In this document: positions 1 through 11,659 of the stretch, in pieces | Layout of the letters: every line of letters begins with the position of its first letter | Position numbering within the stretch: position 1 is the stretch's first letter | Assembly: GCA_025603075.1 (NCBI GenBank) | Contig: MU626281.1 | Location: 1-64,000 of the forward strand | DNA length: 64,000 bases | Direction of reading: 5' to 3' | Source of the DNA: Neoconidiobolus thromboides FSU 785 | Taxonomy: Eukaryota > Entomophthoromycota > Entomophthoromycetes > Entomophthorales > Neoconidiobolaceae | Position numbers and translations under genes: made by a program | The notes under the pieces: model-generated | Database searches by the model: none | What the model was told of the DNA's origin: nothing | The model's input: only the letters and a program-made list of their open reading frames with translations

Positions 1-88
1 TCACATAAACTAAGACCTTTCGACTTATAGTGTAGCCAACCCAGCAATAGCTTTTCTTGACTCTAAACCCTGAGTACCAGATTTCACA
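1..88 (-). mobile_element. Partial LTR, cut by the window start
   Basis: Read on the minus strand, this begins TGTGAAATCTGG and matches the first 88 bases of the solo LTR at 62139-62602 with about three mismatches by my alignment. Its TG terminus lies at 88 and it runs off the window at base 1, so the rest is not visible. It is in the opposite orientation to the two LTRs at the right end. Confidence 0.85.
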
Positions 89-127
89 ATATTAAACCCA
101 AAACTTTTACATTCATCAAAAGAATAT

Positions 128-224
128 GGGGATGTGTTTTTTTGTTTAAGAATTTTACTACAATCTTTCCACTCAAATAGCGCTTAAAAAATAGAGAAAT
201 AATGAAACTAAAAAAAACAGCCCT
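128..224 (+). mobile_element. MITE copy 1
   Basis: Member of the roughly 95-bp family with TIR GGGGATGT and AT-rich arms. 'Plus' means the orientation reading gtttaagaattttacta then ccactcaaatag. Flanked by ATAT on both sides (124-127 and 225-228). Confidence 0.8.
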
Positions 225-794
225 ATATACTGAAGCTATAGTTGATAATAACGCTACTTGTTGATTTATATTTCTTGTTTCCCTTAAAGCACTAATTTTA
301 TACATTGCTTGATTAAGTTTATTATTATCGATGGTAAACTTTGATAATATATCTTTCCTTTGTTTTGTTTTATTACAAAATTCCATAAACCTTGGGTTGC
401 TATAAATAGCCCTTAAAATTGATGTAAACAGATTACAGTGTTTATGTTGTATACTCCTCTCTATTGTATTGAAATTTTCAAAAATCCCATTTCGAAGTTT
501 AGTTATGAAGTTTGCATTTTATTTTTATTTCAACAAAAAATAAATTCAAATAACTGTATCTATATATTATATATCCATATATTACATATTTGATGAACAT
601 TTAATAGAAATAACATAAAACATATAGTTAGAAAAATTAACTATTCAAGAAAAGGAAACAATCAAAATAAGTTTTAAATAAAGAGATTTAATTTAGGCTT
701 TTTAGATTTAACCGCCACATCAGACGCAAATTTAAAAATAAAATTTGGATTAATTTCCAAATAAATTCTGAAACCAATTCGGACAACCCCATAT

Positions 795-888
795 AGTGGT
801 GTTTTTTAGTTTCATTACTTTTTCCATTTTTTCACTCAAATAGTGCTTAAAAGATGGAAAAAGTAATGAAGCCAAAAAAAACATCCCC
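795..888 (+). mobile_element. MITE copy 2, foldback form
   Basis: Flanked by ATAT (791-794 and 889-892). Unlike other copies, both halves carry the 'cattactttttccat' arm, so the left half is the inverted copy of the right half and the element is nearly a perfect palindrome around a short centre. The left TIR is degenerate (AGTGGTGT) and the right TIR is intact (ACATCCCC). Confidence 0.75.
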
Positions 889-1068
889 ATATTATTATTC
901 CCCTAATATCATATAAAATTATATGCCCTTTATTGGTAAACATAAATTTATATCTAAATCAACCATTTAAACACTAATTTTTTATATGATAAAACTGATA
1001 TTAATTAGGGTTTCTGGAAGTTGATGTTGAAGCTTCCATTTTTGTTTATCCTATATTAATCTTATATT

Positions 1069-1162
1069 GTGATGCATTTTTGTGTTTAAAAATTTTACTA
1101 ATGGCTTTTCCACTCAAATAGTACTTAAAATGGAAAAAGTGATGAAACCAAAAAAACACCTC
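1069..1162 (+). mobile_element. MITE copy 3, diverged
   Basis: Same internal order as the family (tttaaaaattttacta, ccactcaaatag, tggaaaaagtgatgaaacc) with degenerate ends (GTGATGC and CACCTC). Confidence 0.7.
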
Positions 1163-2092
1163 TATATAATTGAGATTAGAGTATCAATATTATTTTCGAT
1201 TTAACAGTTATTATGACTAACTTTTACACATTGCTTTTGTAAGTAAAATGTTCAAGTATTTATAATAAATTAGCCCAACTCATTTGCTATATGGAAATAA
1301 TACCTACACTAAATATAAAATTTTAAAACCTCTTTACTAGTTCATTGAATATATAATTTGATTATTTGGAGTCCATTTTGACAGCATATTTAAATGGTTT
1401 GATATGATTTCATAAAAAAATTCAGAACTTTATTTTAATCATATTAGCTGGTCAGATGTCGAAATGGATAAATATTAAACCACCTTACATTTCTTATATG
1501 TCCATACATCATATAATTGGATGGATTATAATCAATCAAAAGAATATTCAATTAAATAAACTTATTCACGGAATTATCAATATTAAGCATTATTTACAAT
1601 GTAAAACCCAAAAATTCATAAAATTACTTAAATAAACTTATTCACAAAATAGTGAGCTGATTGTATCGCGGAAAGTGCTAAAATTAGCAATTTTTTTCTT
1701 GATTTCTAATAGCATAAATGTGAACACAGATTATTTAAAGCTATACAATATGAATCTTCTCTAAAACGATATATCTCGAATATCTAATTGGCATATGTAT
1801 GTTTTAATGTATATAAAAATAATTGTTGAATTCGTATTGCATAATAAAACATCGCACATAATCTAACATAAATAAAATAGATCTATTTTAACTATACAGA
1901 AATGATTTGAACTATAAATATTATTTTTGATATATTAAAAGAATTTAAAAATGTTTTAAAAGATAACATTATCGTCGCTATTTTACTTGAAAATGTAATA
2001 CTGGGCTGCTATTCCTAGAAATACACAACTGTTAAAATAAACCAAAAATTAAAATTTTTATTACGTTACATTAATAGAAGTGGTGAGTATTA

Positions 2093-2911
2093 CTAACTTG
2101 GTGCCGAGTTTGGCTCTGGCTCATTATCTTTATTTTCAAGAAGATGTCTAAAATCAGCCTGAGTTTTTTTTTTCCCATGGTTTTGAAGTACGATGTGTGA
2201 GTTTAGATGATTTAAAGTACCATAAGATTTTTTGCAGTTACTATAAGTGCATGCAAATACCCTGTTAATTTCTTCAAACTTGCGTCTTATCCTCTTAGGC
2301 TTAACTATGGTTGTTAAAGTTCCTTTCCCCAACGGATTTGATTCGATTAGATGTGCATTGTTGTAATAAAGATCTCTTTCGTACCCTCTGGATTGAATCG
2401 GAGTAGCTCGATTAATGTGACTAAAGTTGTTTCCTTGGTAATCCAACTTACCATTATAACTAAATCTTCTATGAATCTGCTCATTATGAGACACATGTTT
2501 GTAGTCTAAGTTGTTTGTTTCATAAGGTTTCAACTCCCTAAAAATCGGCCCAGTTCCATTGGCATTAAGTCTATGTCTCATGGGAGTCAATGCTCCCTTT
2601 GGAATGACATCTGATAAAATATCCCTCAACGGTGGTAGTTTGACATTCTCCGTTGGCTCTCTATATAAATTAGGTATGGGGTGCTGGTTTGGATTAGATC
2701 TATACATACCTTGATGCGGAATATTATAGTAATAATTCCTCGAGCTATAGCTCATCTCATTTTTGTAGCGACTCTTTGATACTGATGAGTCATTTATATA
2801 TGTCTGTTGTGTATAAGGTAAGGTAGTGTAGGGAGTACTCTGATAATAAGCATTTGAAGTTTGATTGAGATGGTTATTTGTGTTTATTAAATCCGTTTTT
2901 TTGGGGTTCAT
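2093..2911 (-). CDS. Single C2H2 zinc-finger protein, island paralogue 1
   Basis: A 272-residue intronless protein and the longest of seven paralogues in this region. The finger is C-terminal: Cys221, Cys226, His239 and His245 fit C-x4-C-x12-H-x5-H, with the family core SYGTLNHLNSH between. A basic stretch (KRIRRKFEEINR, about 206-217) sits directly before it. A second conserved element, LPPLRDILSDV, lies at about 92-102. The rest of the N-terminal half is Asn/Tyr/Ser-rich and probably disordered. Known of the family: fungal C2H2 proteins of this type are predicted DNA-binding regulators. A single finger usually needs the adjacent basic residues or a partner for specificity, so transcription factor is inference. 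The start ATG at 2911 is the only one preceding the conserved elements. The neighbours are paralogues 1.6 kb away on the same strand, and I see no MITE inside the gene. Confidence 0.85.
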   Translation of the reverse strand: MNPKKTDLINTNNHLNQTSNAYYQSTPYTTLPYTQQTYINDSSVSKSRYKNEMSYSSRNYYYNIPHQGMYRSNPNQHPIPNLYREPTENVKLPPLRDILSDVIPKGALTPMRHRLNANGTGPIFRELKPYETNNLDYKHVSHNEQIHRRFSYNGKLDYQGNNFSHINRATPIQSRGYERDLYYNNAHLIESNPLGKGTLTTIVKPKRIRRKFEEINRVFACTYSNCKKSYGTLNHLNSHIVLQNHGKKKTQADFRHLLENKDNEPEPNSAPS

Positions 2912-4558
2912 GATAAAAATAAAAGAAAAGTTTTTTTTGAAAATTGTGATTTAACATAGGAAATATAACTAGATTAGTATGGCATCAAAAAAATTACCAT
3001 AACTATTGTGTGTTCTATAACTTATGCCATAAATTTATATTGAGTTAGGCTGCCTATAAAGTAATTTAATCTATTAAACTTATATTCAAATATTTTTATT
3101 GGTTATAATGACAGTGTGCTATGATAAAACATAGTTAATATTATCTAAATTAGACTTTGATACTAAAACTATAAAATAGAAATAAAAGTAAGCTACTAAT
3201 TAAATTTTGAAATACCTGGAATAACTTTTTATTTGGTAATATAAATCCAGAATAAACAGTATAAATATCCAGGTGGTAGAATTATGAGCTTTATTCCGTA
3301 TTTTTGAGTTCAACAAACCGAGTACTACCAACACATATTTCACTTTATAAAATACTTGATATTTAAAAAAGTGATAAAAGAATAGTAAACCAGAGGTGAA
3401 AGCAATTAAATGTATGAATTTAAAGTTCCAATATTTATGAACAAGATAGTAGCATATATATTAAGTTAAATAATACCCTTATTCCTTTAAGCGAAATAAA
3501 ATAAGGTTCTTCCACCTATGTTGGAGTGCTGTTTTGGTCAAAAAATTAGTTGGGATAACAGGTATTCTATTAAGTAACCTTATTAAAATCAGCTTTTGAT
3601 AATAATATTCCTCATAGCCTGAACAAAACTGATTGGGTGGAGTCGTCATATGACCTTATTTGGTAAAGTTATTTGAATTTCCTTAAATGTTAGTATTCAT
3701 CAAGAGCAATAGTTTTTGCCCATGGTGGGCTATAATTATCGGATGATATAAGTTCAATTTAACAAGAGTTCTATTTTAATTAAAATTGTTATATTTGAAT
3801 GTAAATTTTTGGATTGGAACAATATTTTGAAATGTAATTTTAAAACAACAATCAATCATGTTTTAAAAATAAATCAAAATTTAATAAATCAGCTATATTT
3901 TTATATAATATACTCAATTAATTCAGAGAGTAAATAATTATATTCCTTTTAAAAAAAAGTATATACCTATAAAACCTTACTGTCTTTTTACACTTGGGGT
4001 GATACCCTCAAAACTGGATTCCCTAAGCCAGAGTATATTTATTATTATATGAGGATGTTTTTTTCGATTTCATTACTTTTCCATTTTTTAAGCACTATTT
4101 GAGTGGAAAGACTGTCAGTAAAATTCTTAAACACAAAAATACATCCCCATATGTTAAATTTAAATCAAAGCTATAATCATAGGGGTAAGCTATCCTTCAC
4201 TAATAGATCGTATTGTTAATGTACTTAGAAGTTGGTAAGAAGGATTTAATTTTAAAACAACAAGTATTCATACACATAATGACTTGTTTTAGAACTTCAG
4301 TAATTTAACGAATTAATTTTACTAAATATTTATTATCATAGTTAGAAATTATAATACTCTTATCTAAAGTATAATTTTAATTTCAAGCATTTAGATAATA
4401 CTTTAGTGCTTAGATTTATATGAATTGGGAATTACAAAAAGTTTTACGTTTGAAGATATAAAATAAGTTACACATGCCGCTTTTGAATACGTTTATTATA
4501 TTAATGACTAGAAAAAATAACAAAAGAATAAAAAAATAAAAAACCAGTAAGATAGAGC
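2912..4558. other. Intergenic between zinc-finger paralogues 1 and 2
   Basis: Apart from MITE copy 4 I see no gene, RNA or repeat. A TATAAATT-like sequence on the minus strand near 3031-3038 could serve paralogue 1 but is weak in such AT-rich sequence. Confidence 0.5.
4051..4148 (-). mobile_element. MITE copy 4
   Basis: Reverse orientation, TIRs GAGGATGT and ACATCCCC, flanked by ATAT on both sides (4047-4050 and 4149-4152). Confidence 0.85.
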
Positions 4559-5149
4559 TTAGTATTGGTAACCTGATGCAATACTCATCTTCTTATATGG
4601 CTCAATAGTATTATGCTTAAGTTTAATATGAGACTTTAAATGGCTACGCGCACCATAGCTTTTATCACAGTTTTCAAAGGGGCATTTAAACCTTCTGTCA
4701 ATTTCACTTGATTTTCTTCTTGGTCTTTTTTCAAATGAACCAATATTAAAGAAATCCAATTCTTGAATTGAAGCTGGAGAAAACGATATTTGGTCATGGT
4801 TAACTACGTTAATTTGTTCAATATCTTCCTTAGTTTGATATAAAATATCACCAAGCACTAAATGGATTGAAGGGAGTTTTTGTGATTGAACTGGTGGCTT
4901 GTTAGTGTCTTGATTGCTCATTACATCACCAAGAATTTCATTAATACTGGGAAGTAAATGACCATCATGCTTTTTTGTCCATGGAGGATGGATATTTACA
5001 AATGGTTCGCTCAAACTAGGTCTCTTTGAGCTACATTTATCTGAAGGTTCTGGTAAAAGACTATTATTGAAGTAGTAGTAGGAGGAAGTATTAGGGTTAC
5101 ATAAAGAAATATCGTTTTCCAAAGGATTTTGTAAAAGTAAATAACTCAT
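4559..5149 (-). CDS. Single C2H2 zinc-finger protein, island paralogue 2 (divergent)
   Basis: A 196-residue intronless protein. The finger residues are Cys156, Cys161, His174 and His179, with four rather than five residues between the histidines. The core is SYGARSHLKSH, where the other paralogues read SYG[AT]LNHLN. The tail lacks the KR..EF motif that most of the others keep after the last histidine. The basic element is KRPRRKSSEIDRR just before the finger. It is one of the paralogues with two LPS motifs: LLPSINEILGDV (about 65-76) and KLPSIHLVLGDIL (about 91-103). A nuclear DNA-binding role is inferred from the finger. The altered finger suggests a changed DNA contact surface. A TATAAATG sequence lies 33 bases upstream of the ATG on the minus strand. 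Confidence 0.85.
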   Translation of the reverse strand: MSYLLLQNPLENDISLCNPNTSSYYYFNNSLLPEPSDKCSSKRPSLSEPFVNIHPPWTKKHDGHLLPSINEILGDVMSNQDTNKPPVQSQKLPSIHLVLGDILYQTKEDIEQINVVNHDQISFSPASIQELDFFNIGSFEKRPRRKSSEIDRRFKCPFENCDKSYGARSHLKSHIKLKHNTIEPYKKMSIASGYQY

Positions 5150-5181
5150 TTTAATTTTGATATCAGAGTTACCATAATTCG

Positions 5182-5189
5182 CATTTATA
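5182..5189 (-). promoter_or_regulatory. TATA-like box of paralogue 2
   Basis: On the minus strand the sequence reads AGTATAAATG, about 35 bases before the ATG at 5149. The spacing is short, so its role as the TATA box is tentative. Confidence 0.4.
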
Positions 5190-5810
5190 CTATTATTTTG
5201 TATAAAGAGCGAGTAAGGGGCAAATGAAAGTATGAAAAAACACTGGCGTTAAATAATTAAATACTGTATTTTATTTTGATTAAAAATTTTACCACCATTA
5301 AACTAAACATACGCCACTTTAATATAATGAAATATATTATAGCTTATTTAATATCCTTTGATATTCAATATAAATATATATATTGGTCAACAAAAATATA
5401 CTTTATAGCATTTATTAGCAATCGATATAATATATATATCTAGCATATAAATCAGTTAATTTATTACTTTAATATATTTCCATTTTTTTATCAAACCCTA
5501 AAACATACTTAAATAGTATTAAATGTATTCATACTATATATATACTAAAAAACGAAGGATATTTTAAAAGATGGGTGGTATTTTTTTTTAAAAAAAACCT
5601 TTTATCATTTAGTAAAAAGGAGTTATAATAGATCTGGGGAATTGTATTATAGATCGTAAGGCTTTATTTATTGGACCGAGATATCATATAAATTTTATTG
5701 CCGGTTAAGAGACTGGTTCTAGAGTAAAAGAGACTCACTTTATGCAATATAGTACTTTATTTTAATTAAATTGATAGAAACTAAATTTATTTAATTTCAA
5801 AACTATAATC

Positions 5811-5869
5811 TCAATTTTACTCAATTTTACTCAATTTTACTCAATTTTACTCAATTTTACTCAATTTTA
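5811..5869. repeat. Tandem decamer array (tcaattttac)x6
   Basis: Six direct copies of the 10-bp unit tcaattttac; the last copy ends in taa instead of tac. It is a short minisatellite in an intergenic region, and perfect homogeneity suggests recent slippage. Confidence 0.95.
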
Positions 5870-6644
5870 AATCCAAGCACTTATAAATAATATACCAACT
5901 AACAAATTTAACCGATTCAAGATATGGGTTTTACTTCATAGCATTAATATCTTACTAAAATAGAATCTTACTTATAGATAATTATTTTTTATATTCAAAA
6001 GAATGGCATCTTAAATCGGTTTTTTAAAAATTTTACTACTGAAAAAGCGCCACATTTATCATTCATGATCATTATATAATATTAAAGCCATTATCAAAAC
6101 ATGAATTTGGGCTGAAGGAAATAAAGTTTACTAAATTGTTATTTTAAATTTTGCAGTCTCATACTAAATGCTTTCAAATATCATTTGGCAATTTTTGTTC
6201 AAACCAATGATTATCTAAAGTGCTATTTCCTGAAACAAAATAAATAACTCAAAATTAGTTTGGAAGTAACTTAATCATTTTTTAATAAACGAAAAAGTTA
6301 ATTGTGATTTGTTATTTTAGAACAAGGATTTTTCTTAAAACTTAATTTAGACATTTAGTAAATATCAATAAAAAACTTTAATTTTTAAAATAGTTTACTC
6401 CAATTACAAATTAAGGTGAACATGTTAAATATATTCTTTTATAAATAGTTTTTTTACATTTAGTTTTACACCATTCATTCTATCTATAGAGGATCAAAAC
6501 CCGATAATATTATTATTTTTTTAAAAACTCATAAAGTATACAAAATTATTAACTATTTAAGAACCAAAATACAATTTATTAAATAAACAGAAGTAAGCGG
6601 CAAGCAAACCACCTCTATATCTAGTTAATGCTAAAATTACATGT

Positions 6645-7217
6645 CTAGGGGCGAGTTAAATGATAAAATTCACAAGCTTTTCTTTTTTGGCCATGATTTT
6701 GATTTAAGATGTGTGAATTCAAATGATTTAGAGCGCCATAAGCTTTTGTGCAGCCCGGATGCTCACATTTATAGATACGTTTGACTTCTGAATAAAGTCG
6801 GCGTGGACGTTTTTGATGGAATCCAGCTACCGTACTAAAGGTGCTGTTTACTTGGTTAATAATTAATCTATCGCTCTTTGTATGCATAGAGTCTTCAAAG
6901 GTGGATGAGCAACCATCTTTAGGTGTTGTGAGTTCGCTACTAGATATTTCACTTCTCGTCCTTGACGTGTTATAACTATTTATATGTTTAATAACTTCAG
7001 ACAATGATGGAAGAGAAGCTGTATCTGGAGTATAATTATTAAAATTCATGGGTGGTAGAATTCCGTTTTCGGTAGGAGTAGCATTTCTGCTTGGGTTAGG
7101 AGTAGGGGCATAGTAAGCGTTGTGCTTTTCTTTTTTAAATTTTAAGCTATAGCTCACAATATCATATCCGATAGGAGCAGGAGTTTTGTTTTGAATAGAG
7201 TTATTAATGATAGACAT
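6645..7217 (-). CDS. Single C2H2 zinc-finger protein, island paralogue 3
   Basis: A 190-residue intronless protein. The finger is at Cys151, Cys156, His169 and His175 (C-x4-C-x12-H-x5-H) with the core AYGALNHLNSH. It is preceded by KRPRRLYSEVKR and followed by GQKRKACEF, the tail form shared with paralogues 6 and 7 (G-x-KR-x-A-x-EF). One LPS motif, LPSLSEVIKHI, is at about 69-79. The N-terminal part is Ser/Thr/Pro/Asn-rich and looks disordered. The function is inferred to be sequence-specific DNA binding in the nucleus. A TATA box of the AAAGTATATAA type shared with other paralogues lies about 105 bases upstream. Confidence 0.87.
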   Translation of the reverse strand: MSIINNSIQNKTPAPIGYDIVSYSLKFKKEKHNAYYAPTPNPSRNATPTENGILPPMNFNNYTPDTASLPSLSEVIKHINSYNTSRTRSEISSSELTTPKDGCSSTFEDSMHTKSDRLIINQVNSTFSTVAGFHQKRPRRLYSEVKRIYKCEHPGCTKAYGALNHLNSHILNQNHGQKRKACEFYHLTRP

Positions 7218-7319
7218 TGGATTATTTACAAAAACACAAATTATGATATTATTTATTAAGGGGATATTTGTCTAAGGAGATAAGTATTAAACTTTTCAAA
7301 ATTAAGGAAATTTCTTTAG

Positions 7320-7327
7320 TTTATATA
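7320..7327 (-). promoter_or_regulatory. Shared-type TATA box of paralogue 3
   Basis: The minus strand reads AAAGTATATAAAC, the same core found before paralogues 4, 5 and 6. It lies about 105 bases upstream of the start at 7217. Confidence 0.5.
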
Positions 7328-10300
7328 CTTTGATATTCTCTATATATTTTTAAAATAGCTTTCTATTTTTTGAATAGATTAAATCATCCTGCTAATTTCT
7401 TACGCTTTGTTTATGAATATTCTTTAATTATTTTTAAAATTATTTTGATAAGGAGCGAATAAAATTATATTTAGATAACTAAATTAAAGGTAAAGTTCAT
7501 TATGGAATATTGTCTAAACCCGTGGATACAAATTCCATTTTTTGAGCTCTGTTAATTGGCCCTGGCTTACTAAAAAAGTCGCATCTACTTTTGAGGACTT
7601 TCTAAATGTAGCAAAATAGTTTGATGGATAATTTAATAGCTTATTCTTGAACTTTTACTAATACGACGCACATTTCATTAAGCTATAATTTCCTAAACTC
7701 TATAGTCTTCAATTAAGTTAAATTTTAAACGGATCCCAAGGTCAATGATATGTAATTAATAACATATACTATTAATAAAACTATGCTTGTTAGCTTTAGT
7801 ATGCAAAAAAAGAACTTCTGCATTAAGCACTTTCTATATAAAGAATAAAGGCACCTTTTGAATTACTTTAAAGCACATGAAATGTTAATTAATTAGCTTA
7901 GCTAGAATTCAAAGAACAGTAAACAGATGTCACCTGTAAGGTACAGTTTTAAGATAATTTACTAAATCTTTATTTTCGTTATACTATTAAGTTGAATTTA
8001 TTAGTGTACTCAAAATAAAATCCTAGAGATGACAAATAGAAGTTTATAATTACATATGAAATGACAGTTCAAGGGTTATATAAGGAGTTTATTGATGGTA
8101 GATTTTATTTTATATTTGGTTCGATTTCAATAATAACCATTTTATATATGATTTATCAATTTATTTGGCGGAATAAATGATATTAAATGAGAACATCTAA
8201 ATGCAACAATTAATAACAACAATCCTTGAAATCATCCAATTTACTAACAGAAATTTAAAATATACAACTCAAACTAAATAAGTAGTATGTATTTGCTTGA
8301 AATAGTAAAAAGGCAATTACATTGTTTTAAAATGAGGATGTGTTTAATTGGGTATTAAGCTAGAATAGGAACCATTTATTTTAAATTGAATGAAAAACAA
8401 CATAGATCAAGAAAATAGATCTTTTTGAAAGTATCGTTTCATTTAACAAATATTAGTTTATTATGCACAAATACTATAATACAAAGTAGAAAGCTGCTTT
8501 AAAGTGGTATATACTATTGATTTGTCTTATGTTGTGATAATATAATAAACTACAAAGAATTTTACATTTAGCTTAAATATAAATTTACTTTAGTATCCAG
8601 TTGGAATTTTTTCATTAGGATTTTCTATTATAGGATGACATAGATGCTTTTTGGACCATCCTGAACTTTTAGCTAATTAAATTTAAACATCACTTTAATT
8701 TGCTCCTAGCAACACCCTTTTAGTATTGCTTTATTAGTTCTTACATTACATTAAAGTTGATGACTACTGATAATAGCGTATTTTGTTGATTACGAAATTT
8801 ACTTAAAATGCATTTATATATGTATGGATGTAGCTTTTAAAATAAATATATCTTTATTACTTAAAATTTAATAGGTTTTTTCTCACTTTTCACACTGAAT
8901 TTAGAAATTTGTTTTTTCGCTAATTAGTTATTATAAAAGTCTAGTACGTATTTGTAGAAAAAAGAGATTTATGGTTTTAATGACTGAAAAAAGAGATTTA
9001 TTCATTAATAAAATGAGTACTTAACATAAATAAATAAATTATATTTAACAATATAAAATATATTCAAGCCCTTTAAAAATAATTGTTGAGGGCTTTAAAT
9101 ATTGACTAACCTTTATATACCTTAGATTTCCAAATCAGTTTATATTGTTAGCATATCACAGTTAGGTCTATAGCTTTATAGCATAGAAACATGATGCTAA
9201 CTTTTGTAGAATAAAGAATAGTAGCTTAACTTGTTTAAAGCGTTATAATTTTAGTACACTTATACTTTATTAACTCTATTCATCTTATTAATTTTTCATT
9301 TAATTTAAAAATACAAGCATCGCTAATGAATAGCCTCTTATCAATAAAGTAGCTTGGAGAATTGCTACAGAACAAGCATAAAGTACATTAAAAGTATAGT
9401 GGCCTCTTTATTTAAAAACTAAACTAACCATTAAGTTATGAAATCATTTTACCATCTATTCAGCATCACCTCAAAAATACTTGGAAGGACTAAGCCCCCA
9501 AGTCGTTTATTAGCAAATAAGATTAATAAAAATTTAATGAGGAGGGAAAATGGGTAACTTGCTCATAGCTTCTCTTCCTTGTTATTTACGGACAATCTAG
9601 CCATATCATTTATTATGAGTCGTAATTTTTAGTACAACCTTGTATATATTAGGATGTATATTAAATAATTAAACCACTCTTCAAATTCAACTTGTATTAC
9701 AACAAATAACAATATTGTTTTAATAGATAATGTTAAATCATTTACTATCAATTATTAAGCTAAAGTTTTTCAATTAAAATCTTAAGGGACCATAATAAAT
9801 TTAAAATTATAACATTTAATTTAGAATTTTAATTTATGGGCTAGCTTTATTGACTATACACATTGTATGAATTAAAATAATAAAATGTACAGTTTTTGTT
9901 ATACTTAATATATATAGAAGTGTATTCAAAAGTTGATCCCTGGTTTGAAATTTAAAATTTATTTTTAGGATTAACTATATTCTGTGTAACAGTTAGCAAT
10001 CTAAGTTGTGTTGTAAATAAAATCCGAAGATTTAAAAAATCAAATCTTTATAATCTAATTCTGCTTAAACTTTAGAGGTTTTTTAATAATTTTTAAGAAT
10101 AAGTTGGAGTTATTATTTCATTAAATATATATAATGTGTGCTTTTATTTAACCTCTTATTGAAGTTATTTTATTATTTATTAAGCTTATTATACAAGTAA
10201 CTTTTCTTTTAAAAAACTATTAGAGCTTAATAACTCTATAAGGCTATTTAGTTTCTTTTTGTTATAGATAGATTGAATGACCATATTTGAATAATTTTTT

Positions 10301-11343
10301 AATCGTTTAAAAGTTGATTTGTTTTAAAATTACCTGTTATTTAGCTTGAATAATATTATTAAACCGTTTATTGTAAAATAATAAAACTAACCATTTAAAA
10401 TATATTATGGTCCATTTAAACTAGATCGTCTGGTACGATATTATTTAAAAAATAGGATTTACAATGTCATGATTAAACCCTCTTTAAAGAATTAAGTGTC
10501 AAAAGTAGCTAGTGGTGTTTATTCTTGTATAAAAATAAAGAATAAATTCCTAGTAAAGCATTTTCTTATCTTTTATGAAAGAAATTGTCTAAAAATAGTT
10601 ACGTAGAACTTTTGTCTATAAATGTGTGTATTGTTTTAGTTGACTTTTAACTTTTACAATTGTACTAAAAACTAACTATTTATTATGATCATACGTTTAA
10701 TATGCTAAAAGTGTATATCAAAAATTACTCATTTTATTTAAAGAAAAAAACTTTGATGGCTGTAAGGTATATAAAAAACATGACATAAATTTCTATAGAA
10801 GCCAATTTAATAACAATTTATAATTATAATTAATAATTTGAGATAAAATAATGTAAAAATGGGGTTTTGAACTTTATAACTATTAAAAAATAAAATTCAA
10901 TAATAGAAGCGTATTCTTTAAATTCTTTTCTAATACTTGAGTTTATATAGTATTAAAATAATTTGTTATTACTTTTAATTATTATAAAAGTCTAGCTATG
11001 ATTAGTCAATATCGGCTTTTATACAAAAATAGCTGAACTATCATCATAGTCTTATAATAAAATTCTTAAACTTAAGGTCAATAAAATACTATTATGAAAC
11101 TATTTATAATGTGAAAAACAGAGTTGGACAGGGAAATCAAATATAGTCATTAGTTGCTACAATTGAAAGTTCTCGATTCTATTTTTACTAATATTTTTAA
11201 ATTTTGCAGGCTCAATTAAGCTTAACCAAAAACTACCTCAAAATTTTAACATCTTATACATCATAATACTTGAAAATTAGATAGAATGAGAAAAAAAATT
11301 CTAATTACTAGTGGTCAAAATAGGAACCAAATATTTAAAATAT

Positions 11344-11438
11344 GAGGATGTATTTTTTTGTTTAAGAATTTTACTAGCAATTTTTCTACTTAAATAGTAT
11401 TTAAAAAGCGGAAAGTGATGGAACCAAAAAAACACCCC
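11344..11438 (+). mobile_element. MITE copy 5
   Basis: Forward copy with ends GAGGATGT and ACACCCC. The left flank is ATAT (11340-11343), the right flank is ATAG. Confidence 0.78.
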
Positions 11439-11617
11439 ATAGGATATTTAGTATTAACTCTAAAACTTAAATACATATCCCAGTGACTTTAAAAGTTAGC
11501 TTGATTATATTTCATCCAATGATATGATTATATCGATATACAAAAAATGTAAACGTTATTTTATAGAAACATAAAATTTAGTGTATAACTTTTTTCAAGC
11601 CAGTCCATTTCAGCTCA

Positions 11618-11659
11618 AACATACTTTAAAAGGCAATAAAACATACTTTAAAAGGTAAC
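11618..11659. repeat. Two-copy 21-bp tandem repeat
   Basis: The unit aaacatactttaaaaggcaat is followed directly by a near copy ending in ggtaac. A third, truncated aaacata follows. Confidence 0.8.

Larger units (their letters stand above)
225..2092. other. Intergenic, AT-rich
   Basis: No coding region is supported. It contains MITE copies 2 and 3 (listed separately). The remainder is AT-rich with short stop-broken frames. Confidence 0.6.
5150..6644. other. Intergenic between paralogues 2 and 3
   Basis: Contains the decamer array at 5811-5869. I see no other gene or element. Confidence 0.5.

Noticed and set aside
84-386. 100-codon open frame on the minus strand
   Set aside because: It overlaps the LTR end and crosses MITE copy 1, has no domain or signal, and its composition follows the repeats.
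5811-5869. Possible CRISPR or telomere-like array
   Set aside because: It is a simple head-to-tail decamer without spacers; not telomeric in position or motif.
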